Shown: positions 44,865-54,072 of the stretch, one piece after another | Layout: every line of letters starts with the position of its first letter | How positions within the stretch are numbered: the stretch's first letter is position 1 | Assembly: GCA_965277895.1 (NCBI GenBank) | Contig: CBDIDR010000001.1 | Span: 930,001-994,000, forward strand | Length of the DNA stretch: 64,000 nucleotides | Source: GCA-2862585 sp965277895 | GTDB lineage: Bacteria > Bacteroidota > Bacteroidia > Flavobacteriales > UBA7312 | Direction of reading: 5' to 3' | Translations under genes and position numbers: made by a program | Notes under the pieces: model-generated | Seen by the model: the letters and a program-made list of their open reading frames with translations, nothing else | Databases searched by the model: none | Told to the model about the DNA's origin: nothing

Positions 44865-47207
44865 TTAAAAATTAAAGTTCCACGTTATTGATGGTATAAT
44901 TGGGAAAAGAGAAACTTGCAGAGCTTTCGATTGTAAATCGCCATCTGCTAAATTTCCGTCGCCTTCTACGTCAAAATATATGAAATAGGGGTTGGCTCGG
45001 TTGTACAGATTGTATATCGAGAAATTCCACGATGAATTGAATCTTTTGTTTGGCTTGTTTTTAGTGTACGTCGCGGATATATCCATTCTGTGGTAGGCTG
45101 GCATTCTGTAGCTGTTTCTATCGCCATATTCACTGTAAATTCGTCCGTCAAGTACGTATCTATCTAAAACAGGAGTGAGGGTGTTTCCAGTGGCGTATAC
45201 AAAGACAGCAGACAGTACCCATTTATCGTTTAACTCATGAGTAGCAGTTAATGAGATGTCGTGAGTTCTATCGTATTTAGCAGAAAACTCAATACCATTA
45301 TTAAGTTCATCAAATTGACGAGTGGTTTTCGAAATGGTATAGCCTAACCAACCTGTTGTTTTACCTAATCGTCTTTTGATGAAAAACTCTAAACCTCTAG
45401 ACTCTCCATCTCCAAATGTGAAAGAATTATCGGAAGAGGTATTAGTATTATCTTCTGGTAAAGCTCCTTCTTTGTATTCTATGAGGTTATCCATTTTTTT
45501 GTGATAGGCCTCAATGGATGTCTCCCATTTGTTATCGAAAAAGTTTTTGAATAGACCAACTGCAAATTGACGACCATACTGTGGTTTTACGATGTCTGTA
45601 CTTGGCACCCATAAATCTGTTGGTAAGGATACACTTGAAAGCGATGCTAAGTGTATGTACTGGTAGTTTTGGGTGTAGGATGCTTTAAAAGAACTGTTTT
45701 TGTCGATTTTATACCTCAATGACAAGCGTGGCTCTATATGTCTGTGATGATTAGTGGTGTCGCCAGAAAATTCGTTTTTAAAGTAATCTCTGATAGTAAT
45801 TGGTCCACCGAACTGAAAACTACTGTAGCGAAGTCCAGCATGGATTTTTAACTCTTCATTCACCTCAATGTCATCTGAAACATACAAAGCTCCTTCATTG
45901 GAGTATTGTTTGAATATGGATTCTGGTTCAAAGACTACTTCACCAGAGCGTCCCGTTACGCTACCAGGTACAAAGGTGTGGTAGGTAAAGTGTGCACCAA
46001 ATTTGATGTTATGCTTGTAGTTGGGTAGATAGGAAAAATCTACTTTGGTATTCCAATCGGTAATGCTCGAATTTAGTTTGAATTCAAAGTCGTTTTGTTC
46101 AGCACCAAAAGAGAATTGATAATCACTGAAGATGACGGATGTATTCACGAAAAGTCTGTCGTTAAATAGGTGATTCCAACGCATGGAGGCTGTAGCATTT
46201 CCCCAAGGGATATCAAATTTAAAACCTCTGTCTTTATTTCTAAAGCTGAATACATCTCTACCAAAATATCCACTCAAAAAGATTCTGTCTTTATCAGAAA
46301 TTCTATAATTTACTTTAGAGGTAAGGTCAAAGAAGTAATAGCCCGTACCTTTGAATGCTGAGGTATCGTTGATGAGAGGATTTACCAAGACATCTATGTA
46401 TGTTCTTCGGCCAGATAGTATAAAGGAACAGGTGTCTTTTTTAATCGGACCTTGTAGGGTAAGCTTTGAGGATATAAGACCTAATCCGCCATCTACTTCA
46501 AATTTCTTGCTGTTACCTTCTTTCATTGAAATATCGAGCACAGACGCCAATCTACCACCGTATTGAGCAGGCATACCACCCTTAATGAGGTTAATGTCTT
46601 TTATAGCATCGGCATTGAATACTGAGAAAAAGCCAAATAGGTGAGAGGCATTGTATACTGTAGCCTCATCTAATAAAATGAGGTTTTGGTCAGGACCACC
46701 ACCACGAACGTAAAAGCCGGAACTTCCCTCTCCAGATGACTGTACACCTGGAAGAAGCTGAATGGTTTTGAGAACATCTACTTCACCCATAAATGCAGGC
46801 AGCTTTTTGATGTTTTTGACATCAATTTTTACCTGACTCATACTAGAAGATTCTACGTTTTTATCGGCACCTTCAGATTCAATAATTACTTCTTGAGTAA
46901 GGATGGCGTTAGCTTCTAATGCTACATTAATACGAGTATCTTTATTTAGATTGACTTTTTTCTGTTGGGTTTTCAGACCTAAGAAAGCGTAGTCCACTGT
47001 ATAATCGCCCTCTTCAATGGTTAGTGAGTAAAAACCGTATTGATTGGTTGAAATACCTTTCAGGTTTTCTTTAACATATACAGTAGCACCAATTAAATAC
47101 TCACCAGTTTCATTGTCTTTGACATAACCGCTGAGGGTATATTTTTGTTGGGCAGATAGTTGAATGACTGCAAAACAAAGGCTAAGAGATAAAATAATGT
47201 TTTTCAT
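44865..47207 (-). CDS. TonB-dependent receptor (partner of DUF4249 lipoprotein)
   Basis: This 780-residue outer-membrane transporter has a signal peptide (to QLSAQQ), a CarboxypepD_reg-like domain (~22-110, LSGYVKDNETGEYLIGATVY), a plug (~130-235, VDVLKTIQLLPGVQSSGEG and YVRGGGPDQNLILLDEATVY) and a large barrel ending SLFPIIPSITWNFNF. The plug motif and the DUF4249 partner three bases downstream are typical of a common Bacteroidota receptor pair of unknown ligand. A -7 box TAACTTTG is 29 bases upstream of the ATG. Confidence 0.94.
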   Translation of the reverse strand: MKNIILSLSLCFAVIQLSAQQKYTLSGYVKDNETGEYLIGATVYVKENLKGISTNQYGFYSLTIEEGDYTVDYAFLGLKTQQKKVNLNKDTRINVALEANAILTQEVIIESEGADKNVESSSMSQVKIDVKNIKKLPAFMGEVDVLKTIQLLPGVQSSGEGSSGFYVRGGGPDQNLILLDEATVYNASHLFGFFSVFNADAIKDINLIKGGMPAQYGGRLASVLDISMKEGNSKKFEVDGGLGLISSKLTLQGPIKKDTCSFILSGRRTYIDVLVNPLINDTSAFKGTGYYFFDLTSKVNYRISDKDRIFLSGYFGRDVFSFRNKDRGFKFDIPWGNATASMRWNHLFNDRLFVNTSVIFSDYQFSFGAEQNDFEFKLNSSITDWNTKVDFSYLPNYKHNIKFGAHFTYHTFVPGSVTGRSGEVVFEPESIFKQYSNEGALYVSDDIEVNEELKIHAGLRYSSFQFGGPITIRDYFKNEFSGDTTNHHRHIEPRLSLRYKIDKNSSFKASYTQNYQYIHLASLSSVSLPTDLWVPSTDIVKPQYGRQFAVGLFKNFFDNKWETSIEAYHKKMDNLIEYKEGALPEDNTNTSSDNSFTFGDGESRGLEFFIKRRLGKTTGWLGYTISKTTRQFDELNNGIEFSAKYDRTHDISLTATHELNDKWVLSAVFVYATGNTLTPVLDRYVLDGRIYSEYGDRNSYRMPAYHRMDISATYTKNKPNKRFNSSWNFSIYNLYNRANPYFIYFDVEGDGNLADGDLQSKALQVSLFPIIPSITWNFNF

Positions 47208-47236
47208 TGTAGGAAATGAATGGAATTTTATTTTTG

Positions 47237-47244
47237 CAAAGTTA
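47237..47244 (-). promoter_or_regulatory. -7 box of TonB receptor/DUF4249 operon
   Basis: Minus-strand TAACTTTG fits TAnnTTTG, 29 bases before ATG 47207. Confidence 0.55.
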
Positions 47245-47297
47245 AAACAATTCGGCGTTTATTTGATTTGATAATCGTCACAATCTGCTTTTAATTT

Positions 47298-47372
47298 CGG
47301 GATGTAGCTTAGTCCGGTTAAAGTGCGCGTCTGGGGGGCGCGAGAGCGGAGGTTCGAATCCTCTCATCCCGA
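47298..47372 (+). tRNA. tRNA-Pro (anticodon GGG)
   Basis: Acceptor CGGGATG (47298-47304) pairs fully with CATCCCG (47365-47371), with discriminator A. D stem GCTT/AAGT has one G-U pair. The anticodon stem is CGCGT/GCGCG with loop CTGGGGG, giving anticodon GGG. The T arm is GGAGG-TTCGAAT-CCTCT. The 3' CCA is not encoded. Confidence 0.95.
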
Positions 47373-47391
47373 CTACATTTTTTTTAAATCA

Positions 47392-47973
47392 CTAATAATA
47401 TTTATTCAGCAACTTTCTTGCTTTTTGTAATTTAGGTTCGATTACAATTTTACAATAAGGTTGTTCGCTATTATTTTTATAGTACTCTTGATGATATTCT
47501 TCAGCTGAATAAAACGCTTCGTACTTTTGTATTTCTGTAACAATTTTATTGTTAAAATATTCTTTGTCGTATTTTTCTACCTCTCTTTTAATAAGGTCCA
47601 ATTCATTGTTATTGTGATACAATATTATTGAACGATAGTGTCTTCCAACATCATTTCCCTGACGATTGAGTGTTGTGGGGTCATGTACCAGAAAAAATAT
47701 TTCTAAAATATTATTTAAGCTAATTATTTCTGGATTATAGCTTATCTGGCATACTTCGGCATGATTTGTTTTACCACTTACAACCTCTCTGTATGCAGGG
47801 TTTTTAATCTTACCACCAGAAAATCCACTAACAACAGATTCTATACCTTTTGCATCTTCAAATGCAGCTTCAATACACCAAAAACAACCACCTCCTAAGG
47901 TTATTTGTTTTGTTGAGTTTTGTGCCATACACCAATTACAAATTATTAATAATAAAAATAAAAGTCGATTCAT
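47392..47973 (-). CDS. msrA: Peptide-methionine (S)-S-oxide reductase MsrA, exported
   Basis: MsrA (193 residues) reduces the S-isomer of methionine sulfoxide. The catalytic Cys is C30 in GGGCFWCIEAAF; family motifs GIESVVSGFSGG, NPAYREVVSGKTNHAEVCQI, LVHDPTTLNRQGNDVGRHYRS and EEYHQEYY follow. An N-terminal hydrophobic signal (MNRLLFLLLIICNWCMA) indicates secretion, so it probably repairs envelope proteins. C33 and C50-area residues may take part in recycling, but I cannot assign the resolving Cys. It lies next to tRNA-Pro. Confidence 0.94.
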   Translation of the reverse strand: MNRLLFLLLIICNWCMAQNSTKQITLGGGCFWCIEAAFEDAKGIESVVSGFSGGKIKNPAYREVVSGKTNHAEVCQISYNPEIISLNNILEIFFLVHDPTTLNRQGNDVGRHYRSIILYHNNNELDLIKREVEKYDKEYFNNKIVTEIQKYEAFYSAEEYHQEYYKNNSEQPYCKIVIEPKLQKARKLLNKYY

Positions 47974-48113
47974 ATGTTAGCTCAAAATAATCAAAAATCA
48001 CGAAACATAGTCTTAAAAAGAGTTGAATTTCGCTTTAGTGCTACAAAGCTTCCTTATCTAGAAATTTTTGCCGATTCATAGCCTCAATTAAAATTTTTAA
48101 GCTTTTTTTAAAA

Positions 48114-50285
48114 ATGATTATTAAATTTATGCCTAACAAGTACATTTATAACCTCATTGTGAAAATTGCACTTTTATTTTTTTTGCTTTCATTTAACCTA
48201 TCACTAAGTGCTCAGTTTATAATTGCAAGTGACACTATTAATTTATGTTCATCTGATACAGCTACACTTGTTGCTTCTGAAGCAAATATTAGTTCATCAT
48301 TAATTAATGATGATGATATCCACTCTGAAATTATTGATATTGGATTTGATTTTACCTTTTATGGAAATACATACAATCAATGTGTATTATCAGCTAATGG
48401 TTACATTACTTTCGATATTGGTTTAAGCGGATTGTATTCTCCGTATGTGATACCTGATGCAATACCTAATGTTGGTCAATTACCTGAAAATGCTATTATG
48501 GCTCCTTGGCATGATATTGATCCTTCTGTCGGAGGTAATGTTGTTTTTGGAACTTATGGAATAGCTCCAAATAGAGTGTTCTACGTAGTTTGGTGCAATA
48601 CGCCAATGTTTTTATGCAATAATCTCATAGCTAATCAATATGTGCTAATGTTTGAAGGGAGTAATAAAATAGAAATGCATATTGATGAAAAGCCTTTATG
48701 CACTTCTTGGAATAATGGAGCAGCAGTTCAAGGATTAGTAAATGAAAACAGTACTTTATTTGAAATAGTTAATGATCCTATATTGCTTCAGCCAAGAAAC
48801 TACCCATTAAATTGGACTGCATTTAATGAGGGATGGTCGTTTATTCCCAACGCTAATTTTACAGACTATACAATAAATAGCATTACTTATAATCCAATTA
48901 CGACAGGCACTATTGAATGGACAGATCAATTTGGTAGTAATTTAGGTAATAGTTCAGAGTTAATAGTAGCACCTGATTCAAATTCAGTGTATTATATTTC
49001 TGTAGTTGATGTATGTACAGGAGAAACAATCTCAAATGTTGATTCTGTATTTATTCAAATTATTGATTGCAATATTGATGAAGATTTAACAAAATATTCT
49101 TGTTTAGATTGCCAATTTAATTCATCGCAATTGTATCAAGTAGTTTCAACAAATTCTAATTCACCAAGCCAGATTTATAATATTGATTTGTTGAATTCAA
49201 ATATTAACGAACTATCCTCTAGCCCTTCAGAATTTCAAATTAATGCTGTTGGAATGAATACATCAGATAGTTTAGCTTATGGGATAAAGAAGTCTTCAAA
49301 TGAGCTAATTAGAATTGATGCTTTAGGAAATACTACTAACTTAGGAGTAGTTAATGGTCTTCCATTGGCTTTTTACGATAGTGGTGACTTTGGAAGTGAT
49401 GATATTTTACATGTTACAGGTAACACTAATGATGTTGTGTACAAAATAGATGTTCAATCAATATCTGTAATTGATAATTATTTACTGAGTGAACCAATAA
49501 ACACAAGCGACTTTTGCTTGAATCCTGTAGATAGCTTATTTTATTCTGTTGTTGGTAATGGGGATTTTGTATCAATTAATCCAAATAATGGTACAGTAAA
49601 TATCAATGGTAATACTGGATTGACTGGTCCTATAGGAGCAATGTATTCTGATGAAACTGGACGAGTATATGGTATGCAAAATTCAACTGGAAATATGTAT
49701 GAAATTAATGTTTTTGATGCCTCTATAAACCTAATAACAACCCTTTCAAGTGTAACTTATAATGATGGCTACAGTTGTAGAAAAGCAATAAATATAAATG
49801 AGTCATTTTTTTCTAATGTCTCGGCTTGTAATTCTTTTGTAATAAATGGTGTAAATTATACTGAGTCGGGATTATATACTAACACTTATACAAATAGTTT
49901 TGGTTGTGATTCAATTGTTACACTAGACTTAACTATAAACGAAACAACTTTTGGCACGGATGTTCAGACTCACTGCGATAGTTATACTTGGATAGACGGA
50001 AATACATACAGTGCTTCAAATAACACTGCAACTCATACTCTAACAAATAGTAATGGTTGTGATTCCGTTGTCACACTAGACTTAACTATAAACGAAACAA
50101 CTTTTGGCACGGATGTTCAGACTCACTGTGATAGTTATACTTGGATAGACGGAAATACATACAGTGCTTCAAATAACACTGCAACTCATACTCTAACAAA
50201 TAGTAATGGTTGTGATTCCGTTGTCACACTAGACTTAACTATTAAACGAAACAACTTTTGGCACGGATGTTCAGACTCACTGTGA
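48114..50285 (+). CDS. Repeat surface protein, N-terminal part before a frameshift
   Basis: This ORF starts with a signal peptide (ATG 48114, or 48129 giving MPNKYIYNLIVKIAL; cleavage near SLSAQ). A nidogen-like beta domain follows (~60-230: GFDFTFYGNTYNQCVLSANGY, NAIMAPWHDIDPSVGG), then a ~300-residue region resembling a beta-propeller (TSDSLAYGIKKSSNELIRID, YSDETGRVYGMQNSTGNMYE). From 49941 come 51-residue repeats containing THCDSYTWIDGNTY and NGCDSVVTLDLTI. At about 50242 an extra T shifts the frame and the ORF ends in an unrelated KRNNFWHGCSDSL. The repeats and a CHU_C domain continue in the next frame to 52053. A T9SS-exported adhesin is inferred. Confidence 0.88.
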   Translation: MIIKFMPNKYIYNLIVKIALLFFLLSFNLSLSAQFIIASDTINLCSSDTATLVASEANISSSLINDDDIHSEIIDIGFDFTFYGNTYNQCVLSANGYITFDIGLSGLYSPYVIPDAIPNVGQLPENAIMAPWHDIDPSVGGNVVFGTYGIAPNRVFYVVWCNTPMFLCNNLIANQYVLMFEGSNKIEMHIDEKPLCTSWNNGAAVQGLVNENSTLFEIVNDPILLQPRNYPLNWTAFNEGWSFIPNANFTDYTINSITYNPITTGTIEWTDQFGSNLGNSSELIVAPDSNSVYYISVVDVCTGETISNVDSVFIQIIDCNIDEDLTKYSCLDCQFNSSQLYQVVSTNSNSPSQIYNIDLLNSNINELSSSPSEFQINAVGMNTSDSLAYGIKKSSNELIRIDALGNTTNLGVVNGLPLAFYDSGDFGSDDILHVTGNTNDVVYKIDVQSISVIDNYLLSEPINTSDFCLNPVDSLFYSVVGNGDFVSINPNNGTVNINGNTGLTGPIGAMYSDETGRVYGMQNSTGNMYEINVFDASINLITTLSSVTYNDGYSCRKAININESFFSNVSACNSFVINGVNYTESGLYTNTYTNSFGCDSIVTLDLTINETTFGTDVQTHCDSYTWIDGNTYSASNNTATHTLTNSNGCDSVVTLDLTINETTFGTDVQTHCDSYTWIDGNTYSASNNTATHTLTNSNGCDSVVTLDLTIKRNNFWHGCSDSL

Positions 50286-51771
50286 TAGTTATACTTGGAT
50301 AGACGGAAATACATACAGTGCTTCAAATAACACTGCAACACATACTCTAACAAATAGTAATGGTTGTGATTCCGTTGTCACACTAGACTTAACTATAAAC
50401 GAAACAACTTTTGGCACGGATGTTCAGACTCACTGCGATAGTTATACTTGGATAGATGGAAATACATACAGTTCTTCAAACAACACCGCAACACATACTC
50501 TAGCAAATAGTAATGGTTGTGATTCCGTTGTCACACTAGACTTAACTATAAACGAAACAACTTTTGGTACTGATATTCAAACTCACTGCGATAGTTATAC
50601 TTGGATAGACGGAAATACATACAGTGCTTCAAATAACACTGCAACACATACTCTAACAAATAGTAATGGCTGTGATTCCGTTGTTACACTTGACTTAACT
50701 ATAAACGAAACAACTTTTGGCACGGATGTTCAGACTCACTGTGATAGCTATACTTGGATAGATGGAAATACATACAATGCTTCAAATAACACCGCAACAC
50801 ATACTCTAGCAAATAGTAATGGTTGTGATTCCGTTGTCACACTAGACTTAACTATAAACGAAACAACTTTTGGTACTGATATTCAAACTCACTGCGATAG
50901 TTATACTTGGATAGACGGAAATACATACAGTGCTTCAAATAACACTGCAACACATACTCTAACAAATAGTAATGGCTGTGATTCCGTTGTTACACTTGAC
51001 TTAACTATAAACGAAACAACTTTTGGCACGGATGTTCAGACTCACTGTGATAGCTATACTTGGATAGATGGAAATACATACAATGCTTCAAATAACACCG
51101 CAACACATACTCTAATAAATAGTAATGGCTGTGATTCCGTTGTCACACTAGACTTAACTATAAACGAAACAACTTTTGGTACTGATATTCAAACTCACTG
51201 CGATAGTTATACTTGGATAGACGGAAATACATACAGTGCTTCAAATAACACTGCAACACATACTCTAACAAATAGTAATGGCTGTGATTCCGTTGTTACA
51301 CTTGACTTAACTATAAACGAAACAACTTTTGGCACGGATGTTCAGACTCACTGTGATAGCTATACTTGGATAGATGGAAATACATACAATGCTTCAAATA
51401 ACACCGCAACACATACTCTAATAAATAGTAATGGCTGTGATTCAATAGTTACACTAGACTTAACTATTTTACAATCAACTTTTGGTTCTGATATTCAAAC
51501 TCACTGTGATAGTTATACTTGGATAGACGGAAATACATATAGTTCTTCAAATAACACTGCAACACATACTCTAACAAATAGTATTGGTTGTGATTCAATA
51601 GTTACACTAGACTTAACTATTTTACAATCAACTTTTATTACGGATGTTCAAACTCACTGTGATAGTTATACTTGGATAGATGGAAATACATACAGTTCTT
51701 CAAATAACACTGCAACACATACTCTAACAAATAGTATTGGTTGTGATTCTACAATACTATTAAACTTAAAA
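49941..51771 (+). repeat. Tandem array of twelve 153-bp (51-residue) repeats
   Basis: GAAACAACTTTTGG or its variant recurs every 153 bases from 49941 through 50094, then 50248 (one base late), 50401, 50554, 50707, 50860, 51013, 51166 and 51319. Two more diverged units start TTACAATCAACTTTT. Units 5-10 alternate two versions (GGTACTGATATTCAA and GGCACGGATGTTCAG), giving a 306-base higher-order unit repeated three times nearly unchanged. Each repeat codes for two cysteines ~27 residues apart (THCDS, NGCDS). It is a protein-coding array, not CRISPR. Confidence 0.95.
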
Positions 51772-52053
51772 TTGATTAAAGATTTATCTTATCTGCCAAA
51801 TATATTTACGCCAAATAACGATCTCAAAAACGAGATATATAGTTTAGTAACAACTCAAGAATTTGATAATTATGAGTTATCAATTTTTAATAGATGGGGA
51901 GATTTAATATTTATAACAGAAAACATAAACCAAGGTTGGGACGGGACATTTAATGGTGTAAACTGTATGAATGGAGTTTATGCCTATAAAGTTAAATTGT
52001 TTTGTGCCGATAAAAAGATCGTCAAAACGGGTTCATTTAGCTTACTTAGATAA
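50248..52053 (+). pseudogene. Continuation of the repeat surface protein: repeats and CHU_C domain, out of frame
   Basis: From unit 3 onwards the repeats are open in the frame one base later than the N-terminal ORF, with no stop until TAA at 52053 but also no ATG, GTG or TTG until 51772. It therefore cannot be expressed by itself as an exported protein. After the last repeat a CHU_C domain follows (LPNIFTPNNDLKNEIY, IFNRWGDLIFITENI, GWDGTFNGVNCMNGVYAYKV). Removing one T at 50241-50243 would join all parts into one ~1,312-residue protein with signal peptide and sorting domain. Confidence 0.85.
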
Positions 52054-52113
52054 GTCTAATTAATGTAGTAAGACGTTTAGCTAAATATGTTATGATAGAG
52101 TAAAATTTGAAAC

Positions 52114-52179
52114 ACTTTCTTTTCAAGAAAGTATTTACGCTTTGGTGGGCCTTACGGTCCTAAGTTCGAACTTTTTTAG
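52114..52179 (+). repeat. Intergenic hairpin element, copy a
   Basis: Hairpin ACTTTCTT/AAGAAAGT (52114-52132), then TTTGGTGGGCCTTACGGTCC and TAAGTTCGAACTTTTTTAG (52141-52179). It is the most diverged of five copies. It lies between convergent gene ends (surface repeat protein and SDR-like gene). Confidence 0.8.
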
Positions 52180-52184
52180 AAGAA

Positions 52185-52904
52185 TTATTCTTCATTCATG
52201 ATGACTGGAGTTTTGAATTTCCACATACTCCAAAGAGTATTATCTCCAATGAGTTGTGTAATGAAATTTGCAACATTTTTTCTTGATGTTGGACGTCCTT
52301 TGAAAATAGTTGTAATAGGTGATTCTATTATTTCAAATTTGGAAATTTTATCATCAATTAAAGAGTCGGGGCGAACAGCACACCATTCTATATATTTATT
52401 TGAATTTCCAATTGATGAGATCAAGTAATCTAGAGCCATTTCATTATCCTTGTGAGGTGGAAGGAACCAACGTAAGAGAGTTAGAATAATATTGTCAAAT
52501 ATTGATCTTTGTTCTCCAATCTTTTTATTTTTCACGCCAACAGAACTCATTAATATAAATTTAATTGGTGAATTTGCTTTTGAGGATCTTATTGCTTCAC
52601 ATAAATTTTTGGTAGCATCAGTACATAACCTTTTAGGCTCCCCAAAGATTCCTTTAAAACTTAAATTATGACCAAGGCATGAAACAATTGCATCAGAATC
52701 ACTAACAAAATTAAGCATTTCCTCTTCATTAATATCAAGTATACTATCTTTTGTGATATTAATCTTTTGGTGTTTTAAGATATCTTTAGAGAGGTTATTT
52801 GTTGTTCTTACAATTACATGTACAGAATGTCCTAATTCTAATAATTGCTTTACTACGTTTCGTCCAGTCTTACCTGATGCACCAACTACTAATATTTTTT
52901 TCAT
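52185..52904 (-). CDS. NAD(P)-binding SDR-like (NmrA/atypical SDR) protein
   Basis: ATG 52904 (MKKILVVGASGKTGRNVV) is preferred to the longer frame from 52940. The 239-residue protein has the atypical short-chain dehydrogenase nucleotide motif GASGKTG near residue 9, SDAIVSCLGHN near 70, FILMSSVGVKN near 120 and WCAVRPDSLID near 180, without a classical YxxxK. Such proteins act as NADPH sensors, flavin reductases or isomerases; no specific role is readable. Copies a and b of the intergenic element flank the gene. Confidence 0.85.
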   Translation of the reverse strand: MKKILVVGASGKTGRNVVKQLLELGHSVHVIVRTTNNLSKDILKHQKINITKDSILDINEEEMLNFVSDSDAIVSCLGHNLSFKGIFGEPKRLCTDATKNLCEAIRSSKANSPIKFILMSSVGVKNKKIGEQRSIFDNIILTLLRWFLPPHKDNEMALDYLISSIGNSNKYIEWCAVRPDSLIDDKISKFEIIESPITTIFKGRPTSRKNVANFITQLIGDNTLWSMWKFKTPVIMNEE

Positions 52905-52950
52905 TCTGATTAATTCTCTTAATTTTAAAATAGTTGGCAATTATACAAAA

Positions 52951-53013
52951 ACCCACTCAATTGAGTGGGTTTATTTTTGGTGGACCTAAGTGTCCTTATT
53001 TCGAACTTTTTAG
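52951..53013 (+). repeat. Intergenic hairpin element, copy b
   Basis: Perfect 10-base inverted repeat ACCCACTCAATTGAGTGGGT (52951-52970), then GGTGGACCTAAGTGTCC and TTATTTCGAACTTTTTAG (from 52979). It stands between two divergent gene starts, where a simple terminator is not expected. Confidence 0.85.
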
Positions 53014-53037
53014 AAATCTTTTGATTAGCTTTACATT

Positions 53038-53988
53038 ATGATAAAAATCTTAGTTTCATTCATAGCAATTTTAACTTTTGTTTTAAATGCCAAATCACAA
53101 GATACTATTGTGTCGGCTTTTTTTGGGCTAGATAATGGACTTCCTAGTCTATTGTGTAATCAACTGGGAAGCCAATTAGATGGTATGCCTGTTAATTTTA
53201 AATTCCCAATAGACGAGTCCAGTTTATCGGAATCTGACTTTGAAGTTTTAGATAGCCTTGGAAACATACACAACCCTATTTGTGTTTTTTTGGCTCCAGC
53301 TAATGAAAACGGAGAAAACCGAACTGTGCTTCTATTAGGTGAATTTGGCACCGCCGTTACCAATCCACCTGTTGAAGTTAGAGTTGTAGGGGATTTATTT
53401 TCAACTGATGCTTTATCCGGAGAGTCTGCTTGTTCAGAAATTATAAACCTAAACGGAATCACTACCACGAATGTTATTCCGCTTGATGATGGACCAAGCT
53501 TATTCTTTGCCCAAAGAAATGATGGGAATCTGAATGAATGTAATTCAGGGACACAAACGATTCAAGTTGCTTGGGATGGTGGCATTACTCCGTATATAAG
53601 TAGTGATACCGAATCTGACTTATTCCAGTACTATATTGGCTATTCTGACAGTTCTGGAGTTCTAATACCGCATGCACCTATTTCGATAGCAGATATAAAT
53701 GACAACGACAACTTTCACCAACTATGTTTTCCTACAAGTGATGAAATTGTTAAAATTTCAATGATGGCTAACACGGTAGAAGACCCAAACCAAGACCCAA
53801 ATTTATACAGTGAAATTGATGTTAGTTCCTGCACTCCTTTGACAAGTATTGATGATTTTGTTGAAGAGAAAAAAAGATTAATCAATGTTGTAGATTTTTT
53901 AGGAAGACAATCTAAAGGATTGAAAAATCAACCTCTTTTCTATATCTATGATGATGGAACTGTGGAGAAGAAAATATTTTTTGAATAA
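53038..53988 (+). CDS. Hypothetical exported protein with short C-terminal sorting-like motif
   Basis: This 316-residue protein has a signal peptide (MIKILVSFIAILTFVLNAKS) and a body of unknown fold: ALFGLDNGLP-like opening (AFFGLDNGLPSLLCNQLG), DESSLSESDFEVLDSLG, PPVEVRVVGDLFSTDALSGE and CFPTSDEIVKISM. The last ~35 residues (INVVDFLGRQSKGLKNQPLF, then YIYDDGTVEKKIFFE) match the short tail often seen on exported flavobacterial proteins as a reduced T9SS type A signal. It is flanked by copies b and c of the intergenic element. Function unknown. Confidence 0.8.
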   Translation: MIKILVSFIAILTFVLNAKSQDTIVSAFFGLDNGLPSLLCNQLGSQLDGMPVNFKFPIDESSLSESDFEVLDSLGNIHNPICVFLAPANENGENRTVLLLGEFGTAVTNPPVEVRVVGDLFSTDALSGESACSEIINLNGITTTNVIPLDDGPSLFFAQRNDGNLNECNSGTQTIQVAWDGGITPYISSDTESDLFQYYIGYSDSSGVLIPHAPISIADINDNDNFHQLCFPTSDEIVKISMMANTVEDPNQDPNLYSEIDVSSCTPLTSIDDFVEEKKRLINVVDFLGRQSKGLKNQPLFYIYDDGTVEKKIFFE

Positions 53989-53991
53989 AAA

Positions 53992-54055
53992 AAACCACTC
54001 AAATGAGTGGGTTTCTTTATAGTGGACCTAAGCGTCCTTATTTCGAACTTTATTA
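53992..54055 (+). repeat. Intergenic hairpin element, copy c
   Basis: CCACTC-AAAT-GAGTGG hairpin with flanking A and T runs (53992-54014), then AGTGGACCTAAGCGTCC and TTATTTCGAACTTTATTA (54021-54055). It sits between convergent gene ends and can serve as a bidirectional terminator. Confidence 0.85.
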
Positions 54056-54072
54056 TTGTAGAATAATATTTT

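Noticed and set aside
50236..50250. Programmed ribosomal frameshift in the surface protein
   Set aside because: No slippery heptamer is seen and the shift is exactly explained by one extra T relative to all other repeat units.
49941..51771. CRISPR-like periodic repeat
   Set aside because: The period is 153 bases with no unique spacers, the units are coding throughout and frame-consistent apart from one inserted base.
52979..53013. tRNA fragment as phage attachment site
   Set aside because: The minus strand reads TTCGAAA and ends with CCACCA, but the distance between the T-loop-like part and the end is five bases too long and the T stem does not pair, so it is only a resemblance.
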